NCBI GenBank assembly: GCA_003508835.1
Contig: PUFA01000115.1
Span: forward strand, 5,996,501-6,060,500
Source of the DNA: Eonycteris spelaea
Taxonomy: Eukaryota; Chordata; Mammalia; Chiroptera; Pteropodidae
Direction: 5' to 3'
Length of the DNA: 64,000 nt
The notes beneath the pieces were generated by a model. It did no database searches, had not been told where the DNA came from, and saw only the letters and a program-made list of their open reading frames with translations. The position numbers and the translations under genes are program-made. This document shows, one piece after another, positions 1 to 12,628 of the stretch. Position 1 is the stretch's first letter; each line of letters starts with the position of its first letter.

Positions 1-513
1 AGATACCTTTCATTTACTACCCATAAGAGGAGGACCTGGTCATCTGGAAGGTGACTGCTCTCTGCCCAGGCTCCTGCAGCCTTGAGTGGTGTGTGGATGC
101 TGCCTGTCCTCTGAGCCCAGCAGGGTGCCCGGTATCCCAGGCCAAGTGCTCACAGTTCTCTAAGGAGACTCCCATCTGAGACTCATCCCAGAGTCCCCAT
201 CAACTTCGTGGGCATCCCCTGACCTTCATTGTTCAGTAGCAGACTAACAACAATGAGCCGTTTCCTGTGCTTAATTATGTTGTTCGCAGTAGTCTACAGA
301 GTGGGCGGTTTGGACCGACACCCACTAATTTACGAAGTAGTTGGAAAGACAAAAATAAAGCAAAGAGAGGAGAGTGGCTCTGCTGGCTCCGTGAGGTCTG
401 CATTGTGAAGTCGGAGCTGATTTCGTTGGGGGAGCCTGGAGGTTTAGGGGGCAGCACGGTCAGCTGTGGGAAGCACAAGGCGTGGAAGCCACACAGACCT
501 ATTCCCATCCCTT

Positions 514-625
514 TCTGGTGTGAGACTTCAGACAAGTGATTTAACCTCTGCGAGGTTTGATTCTGAGTAGACAACGAGGATAAGGGTGCCGATCTCATTC
601 ATTCCTTGTGAGTATGATGCACCAG
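514..625 (+). repeat. MIR SINE fragment
   Basis: AGACAAGTGATTTAACCTCT followed by a GAGGTTTGATTCTGAGTAGA stretch and GATAAGGGTGCCGATCTCAT matches the central and 3' MIR consensus in order, heavily diverged. Confidence 0.6.
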
Positions 626-1099
626 TAGTACCCTTTCCTTTCTCTTCATAATGATCATTTTCGATATTTAGTGTTTGGGGTAGATAGTTTTGGATAGGCA
701 GCTAATGATTAGCAGTTCAAGGTCACATAAGAATTTCTACCCCAAAAGGAATTTTAGGGATAATTTCAGGCTGAAACAGTGTTGAGGCATTCCAGCCAAC
801 AGCCATAGAGGAGTTGCAAATGTGGGTGGTCCGTGGAGGAGGCCAGTGGGAGGTCCGACCTCAGCCCTGGATGCTTAGAGCTAGCTTGGCTGAAGGACTG
901 GACAGTTAGTCTTTTTTCAAGTTTATATTTCTAACCTTGGAAGAAAAAAGTAGCTTCATACCCTGAAATCCGTTCTTTAAACATTTTGTCTGTGTCAGTA
1001 TACATAAGGTATAAAGGAGGGGAAAAAAAGCCTTCTGTAAAGTATAAGATGTATTCACGATTAACACAAACAAGGGAAAACAAACCAGAAAAGTCCTAG

Positions 1100-3040
1100 C
1101 AATTTAGAAATAGAAGAGAACTTCCTTATTCTGATAAAGGATGTCTGGAAAAAAAATAACAAACCCAGCTCTGTTGAGCATCACACTTAATTGTGAAACT
1201 AAGAATTTAAGGATGCTCTTTCACTTTTTCCATTCATTATCACACTTGGTGTTCTAGCTATTTAATAAGACATGAAAAAAGGGGACATAAAATTAGAAAA
1301 AAAATAGTCTATATTTGCAGATGATATCAATGTAAAAAAATAAGAGAATCTATAAACTATTAGTAGTAATCGTTTGTCAGATACAAGATCTATGCACAAA
1401 AATTAATAGCATTCCTTTAGAGAAGCAAAAACCAAGCCCAAAAGAAAAAAGGTTTTAAAAAATGAATATTTACAACTAGCAACAAAAACTGTAAAGTACA
1501 AAAATAAGCAAGGCCTTTGTGGGGCATTATTATAAAACTCTATTGGAGGGCATAAAAGACTTTTAAACAAAAGGTAAAGTATACCATGTTCATGGATGGA
1601 ATGACCCGTATCATAAAGATATTCTTTCTCCCAAATTTAATCTGTAATTCAGTGCCATCACAATGAAAAAAGGTGTGTATGTAATATACAAGATAACCCT
1701 GCAAGTCATGTGAAAAAATAATTGATTAAGAATAATTAACATAGTTTTGTGTAAGGGAATCATATAGGGAGGAATATTGCCCTAATCGTTATCTAGATTA
1801 TAAATTGTGATAAGTCAAGTATAATATTGGCACAGGATATAGAAATATATACCATTTTAACTGACTGGTGTTCCCAGAAGCCAGTCCCTACATGTATGGA
1901 GACGTAAATATGGGCAGTGATATTCTGGTAAGTGAGGAATAACTATTTATTCAGTGAATGATGATTAAACGGCAAATCAAAAAGGAATACAAATCAGATC
2001 CTTACTTCACATCATACAAAGAAAGGTTGATTACAGTTTTGCCAATTAAAAAAGATGATCGAAGTCATAAATATGAAAAGCCAAAAATGTATAACTTTTG
2101 GAGGAAAAGAACAAACCCTAAAAAAAGTTGTCTCATTTGGTTACATTAAAGTTAAAACCTTCTTACTAGGGCACCATAAACTAGATTAAAAGGCAAGTCA
2201 CATAGTTCGAGACCGTACATAATCAGTAAGAATTAATATCTGGAATATTTAAAGAATTAGTACAAATCAATAAGATAAAAGAATGTGCCAAAGGAAAATG
2301 GGTATAGGATGGGAACAGGGAGAAATCAGAGGCAAGAAGGTTCTGTGAATTATAAGCATGAAAGATGTTCAAACTCCCTAGTAGTCAGGGGGATTCAAAT
2401 GAGAATAATACAGTGACATATCATCTCACACCTCTCAGATTGTCAAAAATTAAAAATCTGACCACACCAAGGGTTGGCAAAATGTGGGGATTTTTATACG
2501 GTATGACTGGGAATGAAAATTGGTAAAACCACTTTGGAGAAAAGTTTCAGCTTTTCCACACCTACAGATGCACTCCAGAGACAGTCCAGCATAAATGCAC
2601 GAGGAAACATGTTTATGTAAGAATGTTCACCGTGGCATTGTTCCCAGAAGTTAGAGACCAGTCGAAGTCTATCATTTAGAGAAGGGATAAGTGAAGTCTT
2701 CTCTATGTGTAGGAGAGAATGCTATGTAATAATTGAATGGAGGTATGAGATAAACCCAGGTAACTTAATGTTGAATCAGAAAAGGAGCTGCAGTGAAGTA
2801 GTATTCCATTCGTGTAACTTTAGAAGAAAAGCACAAAGTAGAACGTTACATCGTTCGTGGTAATAGATACGCCCCAAAATTATGAAAGCATGAGAAAGAC
2901 GTGCAAAAGTTCAGAAGAGCAGTGTCCTCCGGGGAGAAAAGGAAAGGGAGTCGGACTGAGCGGGAGTGAGAGGAGGCTTCCACTCTGTACTGTTTGATTC
3001 CTTAAAACAAACAAACAAACAAGCACAAACAAACAAACAG
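1100..3040 (+). mobile_element. Old L1 LINE, 3' part of ORF2 plus 3' UTR and tail
   Basis: The order of landmarks is that of L1: TATTTGCAGATGATATCA (reverse transcriptase FADD region) near 1312, CCATGTTCATGGATGGAATG near 1584, CTCCCAAATTTAATCTGTAA near 1629, the 3' UTR landmarks CACACCTCTCAGATTGTCAA near 2428 and ACCACTTTGGAGAAAAG near 2528, and a mixed A/C tail near 3003-3040. Every reading frame is broken; the copy is 5'-truncated and looks like an L1M-age element. The AT-rich composition contrasts with the GC-rich flanks. Confidence 0.88.
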
Positions 3041-5215
3041 GAGAATCAAAACGGAAAAGAGAGACCTGAAGTCAGTAGTACAAAGTGGTAACGTGTTAAA
3101 TTTAAGCTCGGTGACGGTAATTCATTCTCTAGATTTGTATGGTTTAAAAGCCTTCATTGAAGCACCAGCTGGCAGCGCTGCTCAGATTTGCGAGAAGGAG
3201 CTACGTGGAAGTGAGCCCCCCCGCCGCCCCGCCCTTAGGTGTGCCCCTGTGCACAGGGAGGTGCTTTGGGCACGGGCACCTCTGTCCGTGCCCTTGTGTG
3301 CACACTCATGTCTCCATCTCGTGCTCAGCTGGCGTTGCCTTGGCAACTTGGGATGCCCTGCCGGCTGCTGAATCTGGGGTAGGTGAATGGACCTGCTCAT
3401 TGGCTGTTCATTTCCCTCCTGAGAATATGAGGAGCAAGGCTGATCACTCTGTCCGTCTTTGTCCTCTGCCTTATAAATATGTGATTCACCTTGTCATGAT
3501 CATCTTTTGGCTCCTCCTTTCCCCCCCTCACATATCTCATTTCCAGCCATTCATCCCTAAGACATAACTGTGAATGCCTAATCAAAAATGCCTAAGCACA
3601 ATTTACTGCCATTAACCGTCTTCTCTAAATAAGCAGTTAATATGCTTTAAGGACAAGGAGAAAAGGGGCCGTATTTACATCATCTCTGTAGACCCTCTTT
3701 CCCCACCAATAAAATAGAGCAGGAGAGAACATCCAGCCGTGGGGCTTGGCACCAGCACGCATCCCAGGAGGCTGCCCAGTTAACGCTATGGAATAAATGC
3801 CTCCTGGTCACTGTGACCAGTGGGAACCTTCTGGCTTGAATCGCCCCCTGTTTAGCCTGGATTTCAGTGGGGAACATGCCAGCACCTCCCACCCGGCCTC
3901 CTGGGTCTGCTGCTATGTGTGCCAGTCTTCCAGCTTGTCACTTGGAGCTGTTGAGCCCCATGCTAGGAGCCGAAGGACAGAAACTGATGTGATAAGGACA
4001 CTTCAATGCTGGTGAGGCTCTTGGTCTCCTATATACCCTCGGGGAGATTTCTCAGTAAGTTAAAGGCGACATAAAAGGACACAAAATAAGCATGTGGACT
4101 TCTTATCAACACAGAAGGGTTTAAATTCTTAGAATGCTAAAGCTGGTCATACGTTAAGGGTTTCTGGTCCAACCTAACCAACCAGCCAGCCAGCCAGTGT
4201 TTACTGCATTCTTTCTGTTTGCATTTTAGAAATGCAATGACTGGCATCCAAGGGCGTTGCCTGACTTCTTTTCTGTTAGCTAAGTTGCTACGTCTCCCCG
4301 GATATGTGCCCACTCGATACAGATTCCTCCATCCTGCTCATAAGGCTCATCGGAGCCTCTTCTTCTCCTGATACGCTTCTGAGACTATCATACTGGACCC
4401 TGGATAAGGAACTGACGAATCAATACTGAGCCCTAAGCTACTGGAACTCAGGATCTTAGCCGGGGAGGACAGGGAGGTTCTTAATGTGGGTGGTAGATGC
4501 ATGCATGGTTCGCCCACCAATCTCAGTCTAGACATACATTCATAGGGAAAGAAGACACACCCTGCCATCACCACGGGTGTGGGTTGTCCCCGATAGTCTG
4601 CTAGGCAGGCAACATCCAGACATCCGCCCTTGTCCCTAGACATCAAGAGGGAGAAACCATCAAGTGGGGTTCACTCTGAAAATGCCCTTAAACGAAGTAC
4701 TTGCTCAGGACCCATGCAGACAAAGCAATGGATTTTTAGAGGTCCGACTGCAGTTTTTATAATTCTATCAAGTCTAGGTGCTGACAGCAGCATAGCATAA
4801 GCCTCTGCAGTGATTTTCCTCTTCTTTATTAAAAAAAAATCGTTGTTAGCATGGACTGTGGGGACCTGTCATTCTGAGAATTTCTCCTCTTACTGATCCC
4901 AGCTTTCCCAAATGGTCGTCTTCGCTTGGTGCACACGTGGTAGACGAGATGTTTCATAGTAAAGCTGTTCCCAGAAACTGGTAATAGCCGTTGCCTCGCT
5001 GGAAGGGTCTGGCCTGGGCAGAAGATTCCATTTTTATCGACTCTTCTTGTCGCATGTGAATTAAACTCTTTCAAATGCCTGTCCTTGTCAATTAAATATA
5101 TTAAAATTTTAAAGCCTCTTTTGTTGTAGAGCCCAAGGGTACCTGCGGTGATAATATTGCATATAGTAAGTGCTAACTGCACAGAGGCCTCTGAATTGGC
5201 ACATCCTCGTTCTCA
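3041..5215. other. Unique intronic DNA, no gene recognised
   Basis: No family or splice context was found for the open frames in this stretch. A short GC-rich segment (3205-3370) and AT-richer DNA around 4730-5160 are visible. I see no RNA gene and no clear repeat. Confidence 0.6.
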
Positions 5216-5219
5216 CACG

Positions 5220-5335
5220 ATGCAGCCTGTTACTTCAGCGCCTCAAGGGTCAGTTCTCAAATCTGTAAAATGGAGGTGAGGACACTTGCCTGTCTCACAG
5301 ATGATCATAAAGGTGGGATGAGATAGTTACACATA
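5220..5335 (+). repeat. MIR SINE fragment
   Basis: TCTCAAATCTGTAAAATGGA followed by CACTTGCCTGTCTCACAG and GGTGGGATGAGATAGTTA matches the MIR core and 3' part. Confidence 0.72.
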
Positions 5336-5479
5336 TCACTCTTCCCGCATTAAATTACAAGCCCGACTCTCCCTGTGCTGCGTATACCCAGAGAGAAGGA
5401 AATGCATCTTATGTACCTTTACATAGCCCAGCCCCTGGCTTCGTGCTCCATAGCATCCTGCTCGGAAGGGACATCCTGG

Positions 5480-5545
5480 GGCCCCGTTCACTGCTATGTC
5501 CCTCGTGCCGGGAACGGTGTCTTCAGTGAGTCATGCGTGCATCCA
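5480..5545 (+). repeat. L2 LINE 3' end fragment
   Basis: GTTCACTGCTATGTCCCTCG and a diverged continuation fit the L2 3' end, where 'ttcactgctgtatccccag' precedes the terminal repeat unit. Short and weak. Confidence 0.45.
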
Positions 5546-6269
5546 TGAGAGGGGTTCGATTCATGTCACTTGATGCTTGCATATGGATTTTGCTGAAATG
5601 TACACGTGTCCTGCCTCATCTCCAGTGGTTAGGAGTAAACGCCCGTGGCCTCAGAGAGCACACGCTGTCCAGTGCCCGCTCCTCCTGCTTGCCAGTGCTT
5701 TGCGTAACTGTGTATTGGCCGGCCTGTCGTGTGTTGGCCTCGGCGTCCACCAACAAGCCCAGCTGTTCGGCCTCCTGGCATTCAGCTTGTCAGTGGACAT
5801 CTCGTTCCTTCAGCTTTGTTCTCTGCTGTGTTGATGAGCAGCCCAGCCCTCATGGGAAGGACCAGGGGTTGGTGAGTGAGAGTAAGACCAGGTCCCGTGT
5901 GACGTGCAGCGGTTCTCCTCTGGGGCAGAGGCACTTCCCCAGCTGATACAACTTGTGCCCCAGGGGACAACGGTGATCCAGCCGGGTGCACACGGCGACA
6001 GGCGCCCGTGGAATTCAGGGATGCAGAGCCCGGGTATACCCTCCAGGGGCCAGAGCATGACACCTGGTCGGATCACAGCGGTACTTGGCTTGAGCAGGGT
6101 AGCCCTGGGGTTAAGCCCGGCAGTGCTATGCATCAGCACCACACAGCTGGGGGCCAGCTGCGCTGTTCCCATGAGGGTCATGCCGTCACCTGTGCCGCAG
6201 CTGGAGCCGTCAGCCTCTATCTCTGATTTGTGATGATCGTCCAGATTCACTGAAATGCGCAAGGTAGGC

Positions 6270-6420
6270 GAGCGGTATGTGGCACGGCACCATCTCAGGC
6301 ACTCGTTCCAGATGCAGATTCTGGGATGTCACCCAGACCTTCTGGGAGGGGCCTTCTGGAGGTGGAGCTTGGGAGGCACCAGCTTTCACAGGCTCCAAGC
6401 GATTCTGATGCACGGGAGAG
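6270..6420 (-). repeat. MER5A-type hAT transposon remnant
   Basis: AGATGCAGATTCTGGGATGT, then CACCCAGACCTTCTGGGAGG and AAGCGATTCTGATGCACG follow the reverse complement of the MER5A consensus. Terminal repeats are too decayed to call. Confidence 0.6.
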
Positions 6421-6514
6421 GCTGAGAATCATGCTGGAGTGTACAGGCATCTGGCTTTTCAAGCTGGACAGGCCTGGTACGGTCCAGGATCTGCCCCCTG
6501 CCAGCTCTGTGTAA

Positions 6515-6690
6515 TGACAGGCAGCCCTGCGGGACCTCTGTGTCCTCGTCTGTGTGATGGGGGTAACGATGGTGGTACCTGTGTCACAGAGTTGCTGGGA
6601 TTCAGCGAGTTAGTGTGTACGCGGCACCAAAGTGCAGTGTCTGCCCTACGACGAGCACTTAGTTGGGCGTTAGTTGGTGATGCACCGGTG
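6515..6690 (+). repeat. MIR SINE fragment
   Basis: TGTGTCCTCGTCTGTGTGAT, GGTGGTACCTGTGTCACAGA and the later GACGAGCACTTAGTTGGGCG fit the MIR core and tail in order. Diverged. Confidence 0.55.
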
Positions 6691-6721
6691 ACGTGATGAT
6701 GACCATCCTGGGGGAGACTGT

Positions 6722-6785
6722 CTGTAATTCTCCCCAGTGTCCAGCACAGTAGATGCTGAGGGGTGCTGAACACATGAATGAATCA
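6722..6785 (+). repeat. L2 LINE 3' end fragment
   Basis: CCCCAGTGTCCAGCACAGTA, then GATGCTGA and GAATGAATCATT match the terminal L2 motif 'ccccagcgcctagcacagtg...gaatgaatga'. Confidence 0.6.
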
Positions 6786-6789
6786 TTGG

Positions 6790-7860
6790 CCACTTTTTGA
6801 CAGGTCTCACACCTAGAGACAGTAACTCCCTGGATTGGTCGTCACTGTCATCTGTGCATCAGGGAACTCTCCCGAGTGCTTTCAGGGAAGCCGTGTGACT
6901 GAGTTTAATGAGGAGGGGCTGGACACCAGTGAGTGATTTAGGAAAAGAAAGCAGATGCAGCCCAAGGAAGCTGCTCCGTTGCTCTGTTGGGCCTGCAGAT
7001 GGGTAATTTGCTAATCTGTTTTTTTGTTGTTTAATGAAGCCTAGAAATCAACAATCAGAAAACATGCGATTCAGAGGTTAATGAGGTCTCGCATCGCTCC
7101 GCTGCTGCTGAAGCTGCCTTAGAGTTTTGCCATCCTGTCTTCTGCACGTGACGGAAGACAGGGCTTGGCATGTTCCTCATTCTGGTTCTAAGACAAGAGT
7201 AGACAGACAGTCTTGTCTTACCAAGATCTGCACAGAGGGGACAGTAGCTTAAGACCTGTGACATGAGCTGAAACTTCCGTGTGAACCAGGTAACACAGTT
7301 CCTTTGTCAGATGTGAATGAGTTTCGTCGGGCGTAGCACAGCAGCTGAATTCGTGTAAGAGGAAAGATGCATTTAGGACAGAGATAAAAAAAAAAGGATC
7401 TGAAGTTCATCCTGACAACCCTCTTCTGCTTAGATCAGACATACTTCTGCCCAACCCTGCCTTTCCTGTTCCCGGCACACCTTTTTGTCAAGTATGTTAA
7501 AGGATGCTGAATTAAAAAAAAAAAAAATGCAGCAGAAGAAAAAAAAACACTAAAAAACAATTTCCTATTTATTTAGATGTCTGCAGTAGTTGATAAAGAC
7601 ATGATTCTCTTTGAAACGTGATTCCCAGTGCCCCAAAAGACGAGACACAATGAACTTAATAAACAGGATAGATGTATTCTGTGTCATCTTGTTATTGACT
7701 AAGTCTACTTCATTAAGCTTCCACATCCCAAAATGAAGTTCCCCTCTAGAGAAAAGGCTACTTCAGATGCCTGTTTAAGCTCCCACATTAATCCTCTTAG
7801 CAATGTCTCCCTTTATTTGATCCACCTTTTAGAGACTGAAGTCTTTTACCTAGATGAAGT
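6790..7860. other. Intronic DNA with A-rich tract, no gene recognised
   Basis: An A-rich stretch lies at 7511-7560 and a shorter poly-A at 7388-7397. No repeat family could be named with confidence and no coding or RNA gene is visible. Confidence 0.55.
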
Positions 7861-9085
7861 TATTTCAGAGGAAGTAGCAGGCAGGCCTATTAAGTGATAG
7901 TTTGGGAATTGTGCTCCATGGAGTTATGTAACTTCCTGCGTCATCATCCTGATTAGGCACTGGTGTGTGTTGTACGAGAGTTGACGTACGAAATAGGGAA
8001 CATTCCAGCCACCACACGAGAGGACTGGAGTATGTTTGTGTTGAAACACCAGGGCATTCTTGGTAAAGGCCTGATTCTTGTCCAATGCTGAGAAGAAGGA
8101 GGGAGATACTGTTTGCTCTCTGAGAACCTGTCTGGTTAATGTTCAAGTTGGATAACACATCAACACATTATGCCGACGTTGTTCTATAGTAGAAGGACAT
8201 GACCTTCCATCATCGAGGACGTGGAGCTTGGGTTGACACGTGCGTTGGGTACATGGCTGGAATATTGAGGCTGGGCGGTGTCTCTTAGGTTGAATCAATG
8301 AAGACCTCAAGGAGGAGGATATGAGAGAGAAGAGGGGTGTCAGATGTGGTTTAAGGCACAGAAGAAGGGGGTCTTTCTGAATCAGGAGCATGTGGAGGGG
8401 GCTGGCCTCGCGAAGAGTCAGAGAGCCAGTCTGGGACACATGCACACAGGTGGCCTTGGGTAGTCTGGGAGCACAAGGCAACTGGGTTGTTTTGATTGGT
8501 AGTAAGAACCTCTCCCAGATTTTGAGAGGCCTTGGGATCAGCAGTCTCTCGTGAGAATCGAAACTGGGTGCAGGGGTGAAGGGAGGAGCAAATGCTACAT
8601 TTGTGTTTCCTGTTCTGTAATTTTTGAGGTACTGCCAGTTAAATGACCCCCAAAGCAAATAACGAGGGTGTCTTGGAGTTAATATGAATATTTTACCCAA
8701 GGGACAGAGACCCAAGCTCTCCTGGTTTGCAAAGTACGAGCTCGAAAAGAATGCAAGCTTATTTATCTTCTAAATCTTTGAAAGAATCTCTTCAGGAAGG
8801 ACGTTGGTGACTTTAGAAGGGGCCAGATTGATGGCCTTGGGGGACCTTGGGGGGACTTGCCTTTCCTGGGCCAGCCGGCCACAATGCTCATCATCGATGG
8901 GGCCAGAGAGGTGGCCTTCGATGTGGACGTCAGCCAACATCATGTCTTGAATGAACAGGGCAACAATCCTGAGCCTTGGAATCATGTCCCCTTGGGTGAA
9001 CTGGGTCCCACTGAAGCCTGGGCCCCTCAGTGGACAGCTTCTTGGAGCTCAGGCTTTCTAAGAATATAGGCTGGGTTCCAGCTCC
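7861..9085. other. Unassigned segment with long minus-strand open frames
   Basis: Minus-strand open frames at 8143-8715 (190 codons), 7865-8158 and 8770-8985 lie close together in DNA that is not unusually GC-rich. None has a recognisable domain. The translated product of the longest is rich in leucine, proline and serine. There is no splice or polyadenylation context that would make a gene likely. A decayed transposon or LTR internal region, or chance, are the main options. Confidence 0.35.
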
Positions 9086-9104
9086 CCGAGAGAAAGTTTA
9101 TTTT

Positions 9105-9220
9105 CTGAAGTTCAGTTTGCTCTTCTTTAAAACGAAGACTGAAATACCCGTTTTGCATGGGTTTTGTGACAATACAATAATATGTGTGAAGATCTAGCTG
9201 AGTGGCATGTACAGTAGTCT
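9105..9220 (+). repeat. MIR SINE fragment
   Basis: GTTCAGTTTGCTCTTCTTTA, AAAACGAAGACTGAAATACC and AGCTGAGTGGCATGTACAGT parallel the MIR core ('gcctcagtttcctcatctgtaaaa') and its 3' end. Confidence 0.6.
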
Positions 9221-10224
9221 TAAAAAAACTATAATTAGATTTTTTTTTTCATTTTAAATTCCCTGACCTCTATTCTGAGCTATTAAAACAATCCAGATTG
9301 ATTTTTTTTTTCCACACAGGTTTTGAAGAATCAAAACTGACACTGAAATAATGAGTTAGGTTTAAAACTGTGGGTCCAAATTACCTGAATGTAAGGTGGT
9401 TTTCTCAATGATATTTTTCAGTGCAAGTGGCATAGAAAACAATAGAAAACAATCATTAGGACCAGGAGCCTCTTTATCTGACACGTGCGAAGGTAAAACT
9501 GAAACTAATAGTGACTCTTTCAAAAACCAAGTCTGGTTTGGGTAGGATCCATCATGGCGAGACAAGCAAATAAACCCCCCTCCCACCCAGAAGAGCAATG
9601 TTTCAGCTATAGCGACTCTTTTGGAAGAGGGTTTTTTGGATTGCTGATCTGTAAACGAATTTGTGCTGCATCACAGATAAAGTCATTTGTAGGGAGAAGA
9701 CAAATCTGTGACTCGTGACACCTTCCTTCTTACTGAAGGGATACTTGCCTGCGATGATGTTTCTCGCACCAGACTTGTTTTCCTTCTCGGTGACCCCAGC
9801 CGTCATCCAAGTTCGGGTCGAGGGCTGCACTTCGCCCCCAGTTTTGTCCTCTACGGAGCCGTCCTCTCGGTTCCAGTGGGGAGGTCGGTGAACCTTTAAG
9901 CTTCGCCGTCAGAATGTTTTCCAGAAGCACAGCTCTGGAATTGAAATAAGCCAATGCTAGTCTGCCGGAGCCGTAGACCAGGGCACACACAGAGCTCAGC
10001 CCCAGCAGAACAAATACATACAGGGTACCCCGAACTCTGCCACGGCTCCGTCTTCCCACCACTTAGGGGGCCGGCCAGGCGGCTCGGTTCTGAGCGTGCC
10101 CTGGGCTGAATTTTTCCAGCTGACTCAGTCTCTGGTGAGCGCTAGCCAATTCCATAAGGTCTCCGGGCAGGACCTGCTGCTTGGACCGCCTGTGTGATAC
10201 ATAAACCAGCACTGGGGTGTCGGG

Positions 10225-10405
10225 AAGAGAGCAGGTCTTGACACCGAACCAGGCTTTAGGGTTCGGCTCTGCCACTGTCATCCGGATGATCTTGAGCGGG
10301 TCACCCAATGTCCAGGTCTCTCTTTCCTCCAGTTTGAATAACAGTATCCGCTGCCTTCACAGGTTGTTCTGAGGTCTTAGTGGGATGATGCCTGGAAGGG
10401 CTTAC
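10225..10405 (+). repeat. MIR SINE, near full length
   Basis: GTTCGGCTCTGCCACTGTCA, GAGCGGGTCACCCAATGTCC, TCTCTCTTTCCTCCAGTTTG and TTCACAGGTTGTTCTGAGGT occur in the order of the MIR consensus from the tRNA-like head to the tail. Confidence 0.75.
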
Positions 10406-10889
10406 CGTGTCCTCAAGGCTTCCCGGAGGTTAGCTCCTGTCGTCGTGCGGTTGGGATGAGGATGGAAGGGAAGGGATCTAGGAAAAGGGGCGACACAAAG
10501 CTTGTCCCTCAAAGCGCTCTCCTCTGCTCCCTTCCGATCAGCTCAGATGGGCAAGCAGTGTGAAAAGAAAGACGTGCATTCTGGAGGGGACTCTCCCAGC
10601 GCCTGTGCGCACGGAGAGGCCGGTGACGGAGAGGTCTTGTGAAAGGGAACTGTCCTGCGGGCGGGACTCCCTCAGCCTCTGCTGCCCGCTCTCGCCTCGC
10701 AAACTCACCCTCCTCTTGACAGCTGAGGAAGCAGGCAAAGGGCAGGGGGAGAAGGGGCTGGAGCCTGCAAACCACCACGCGATAACTTGTGTCCTTAACT
10801 TCCTTTGCACCCGTGCCCAGCACAGGACCCCAGAAACTTGTTTGTTGAGTTATGAGAGCTCAGTACATGGACTGGATGCCCAAAGGTTG

Positions 10890-11250
10890 TAATCTGTCTA
10901 TTCAGTGTTTCCCCAAAGTGTTTCAAATAACACTCTTGGAAGGGGCTTCATTAAAGCAACAACAGCAAAAACGCATGGCCTTGATAAGGGTCCCTTTTGG
11001 AGAACAGCAATGCATGTTAATGTATTAAAGGCCCTGAGAAGGCCTGCACAGAGAAACCCCTTTAAGTTCATTCAATTGTTGATTCAATATTTCCCATTCA
11101 TTTGGTCTAGAAAGCATTCTTCACTTCTTCCTAGGGCATGCATGTTGGGAACTACTAATCGATGGATCATTTGCTTGGCATTCGTCTATATCATGAGTCT
11201 CATACATTTTTATGTCATTGCTTGACTTCCGTGTAGACACTTGCTGTCTT
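10890..11250. other. AT-rich, low-CpG island; candidate conserved noncoding element
   Basis: This block is AT-rich (for example AACAGCAATGCATGTTAATG and TTCAATTGTTGATTCAATAT) inside GC-rich DNA, contains no repeat I can name, and has few CpG. That texture is common in deeply conserved vertebrate noncoding elements. No alignment is available here, so conservation is inferred only. Confidence 0.35.
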
Positions 11251-12399
11251 TAAAAGTGTCGTCGTCCTTGCCTGGCTGCAAAGCACACTTCCTGCAGCTC
11301 CTCCCATAGCTCTGTTGTCGACGTCAGCGGGGGTTTGAGTCTTTGGCCTCTTCAGTCCCAGGGGGACCCTGATTATTTTCACAGATAGGCCTGTAATCCA
11401 GGCAACTTTGCTGTGAAAATATATAGCCAGGATGCCCGCTGCTTCTCACAACCTCCATCGCCAGTCACCGTGGTCCAGGCCGTCACGGGAGCCACCCGGG
11501 CAGACTGCCCCCGCACAGCAGCCAGGGCCATGCTGCTAAAACACGAGTTCAATCAAGTCAGTCCAAACCCTAGGACGTGCCAGAGCCCAGACAAGGTCCC
11601 CCCCACCCCCGTGACCAGGGACCCTGCCACCTTCCCCCCCTCCCCCAATGCAGCCCACCCCCCAGACTCAGTGCTCCTTCTAGAACGTCGGGCAGGGTCC
11701 TCTCCCCTCCGCTTCTGCCTGGGACACTCTTGCTTCTGATGCTCAAAGGTCCCACTTCCTCACGTCCAGTGTCTGCGAGACGCCGTCATACCAGAGAAGC
11801 ACGTCTTCCTGTTGTGTGAGGTCCTCCCCTCGCCCACCCCCCCAGGAGTTCTTCTCTCTCCCGTCCCCTGCTTGTACTCCCCCACAACCCCCCTCAATGC
11901 CCGACGCGTGGTATCTTCTCAGTTGTTTGTTTATTGTTTCCTCTGTCCACGGGGTTGTCAGCTGACCTCGGGCAGGGGTTTGGCTCTGCCCTCGGCCGTC
12001 GCCCCAGCCCTTCCTTAGCACGGCGCTGGTCCTGTAGGCAGAGCTCAGTGTCTAGACGTTGAGCGGGTGAGGAAGGGCAGTCACCGTCCTCTGTTCGTGG
12101 CGTGACCACGACAACAAGTTACACGGAGCAGGTGGAATGTCAGAGAACGTCTCGGTTTGCGGTGGTATTTCCGGCAGCTCTGCCTGGCAGCTTTTCCCAG
12201 GTTCACAGGCCGCTGCGTCTGAGTAAAGTTGTCACAGCCGAAGGTGAGAGCCAGCGACTCTTCAGCACTCGGGTGGGGACTCAAGCCTCAGAGGAGGAGG
12301 GGATGCTGCAAAGGCCACCCAGGGCAGAGGCCGAAGGCGGGCCCTGCATGCTGCAGGCGGTGATGTGGGTGGCTCAGCATCACTTTCGGTTGTTTCCTG
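11251..12399. other. GC-rich intronic DNA, no gene recognised
   Basis: A C-rich, proline-like stretch (11596-11665) and frequent CpG create overlapping open frames on both strands. None has a recognisable product. No repeat was named. Confidence 0.5.
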
Positions 12400-12438
12400 T
12401 AATAATAATAATAAATAATTATTATTATTATTATTATT
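12399..12438. repeat. (TAA)n joined to (ATT)n, self-complementary microsatellite
   Basis: An AATAATAATAATAAAT arm runs directly into an ATTATTATTATTATT arm. The two arms are complementary, so the repeat can fold as a hairpin. Confidence 0.95.
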
Positions 12439-12609
12439 TCCTGCATGGCTGCTTTCTTGCCAGGGTCTGTCCTGGGCGCCTGACAAGTGCCATTGCATTT
12501 TAATCTTCTCCGTTACAAACTTGGAGATGGCAGTGGCTTGCACCCGAACTGTCCATGAGATGTCACTTTGGATGACAGAGCAGAAAAGGACAGTCTTGCT
12601 GGGCCTCTA

Positions 12610-12628
12610 TTTTTTTTTTTTTTTTTTT
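12610..12628. repeat. Poly-T tract (19 T)
   Basis: An uninterrupted run of T followed by GCGTGAAATGAGC. It could be the reversed A-tail of a retroposon, but I recognise no SINE or LINE beyond it. Confidence 0.9.

Noticed and set aside
1958..2149. 63-codon lysine-rich frame as a small gene
   Set aside because: It falls within the old L1 element and is a fragment of a broken frame.
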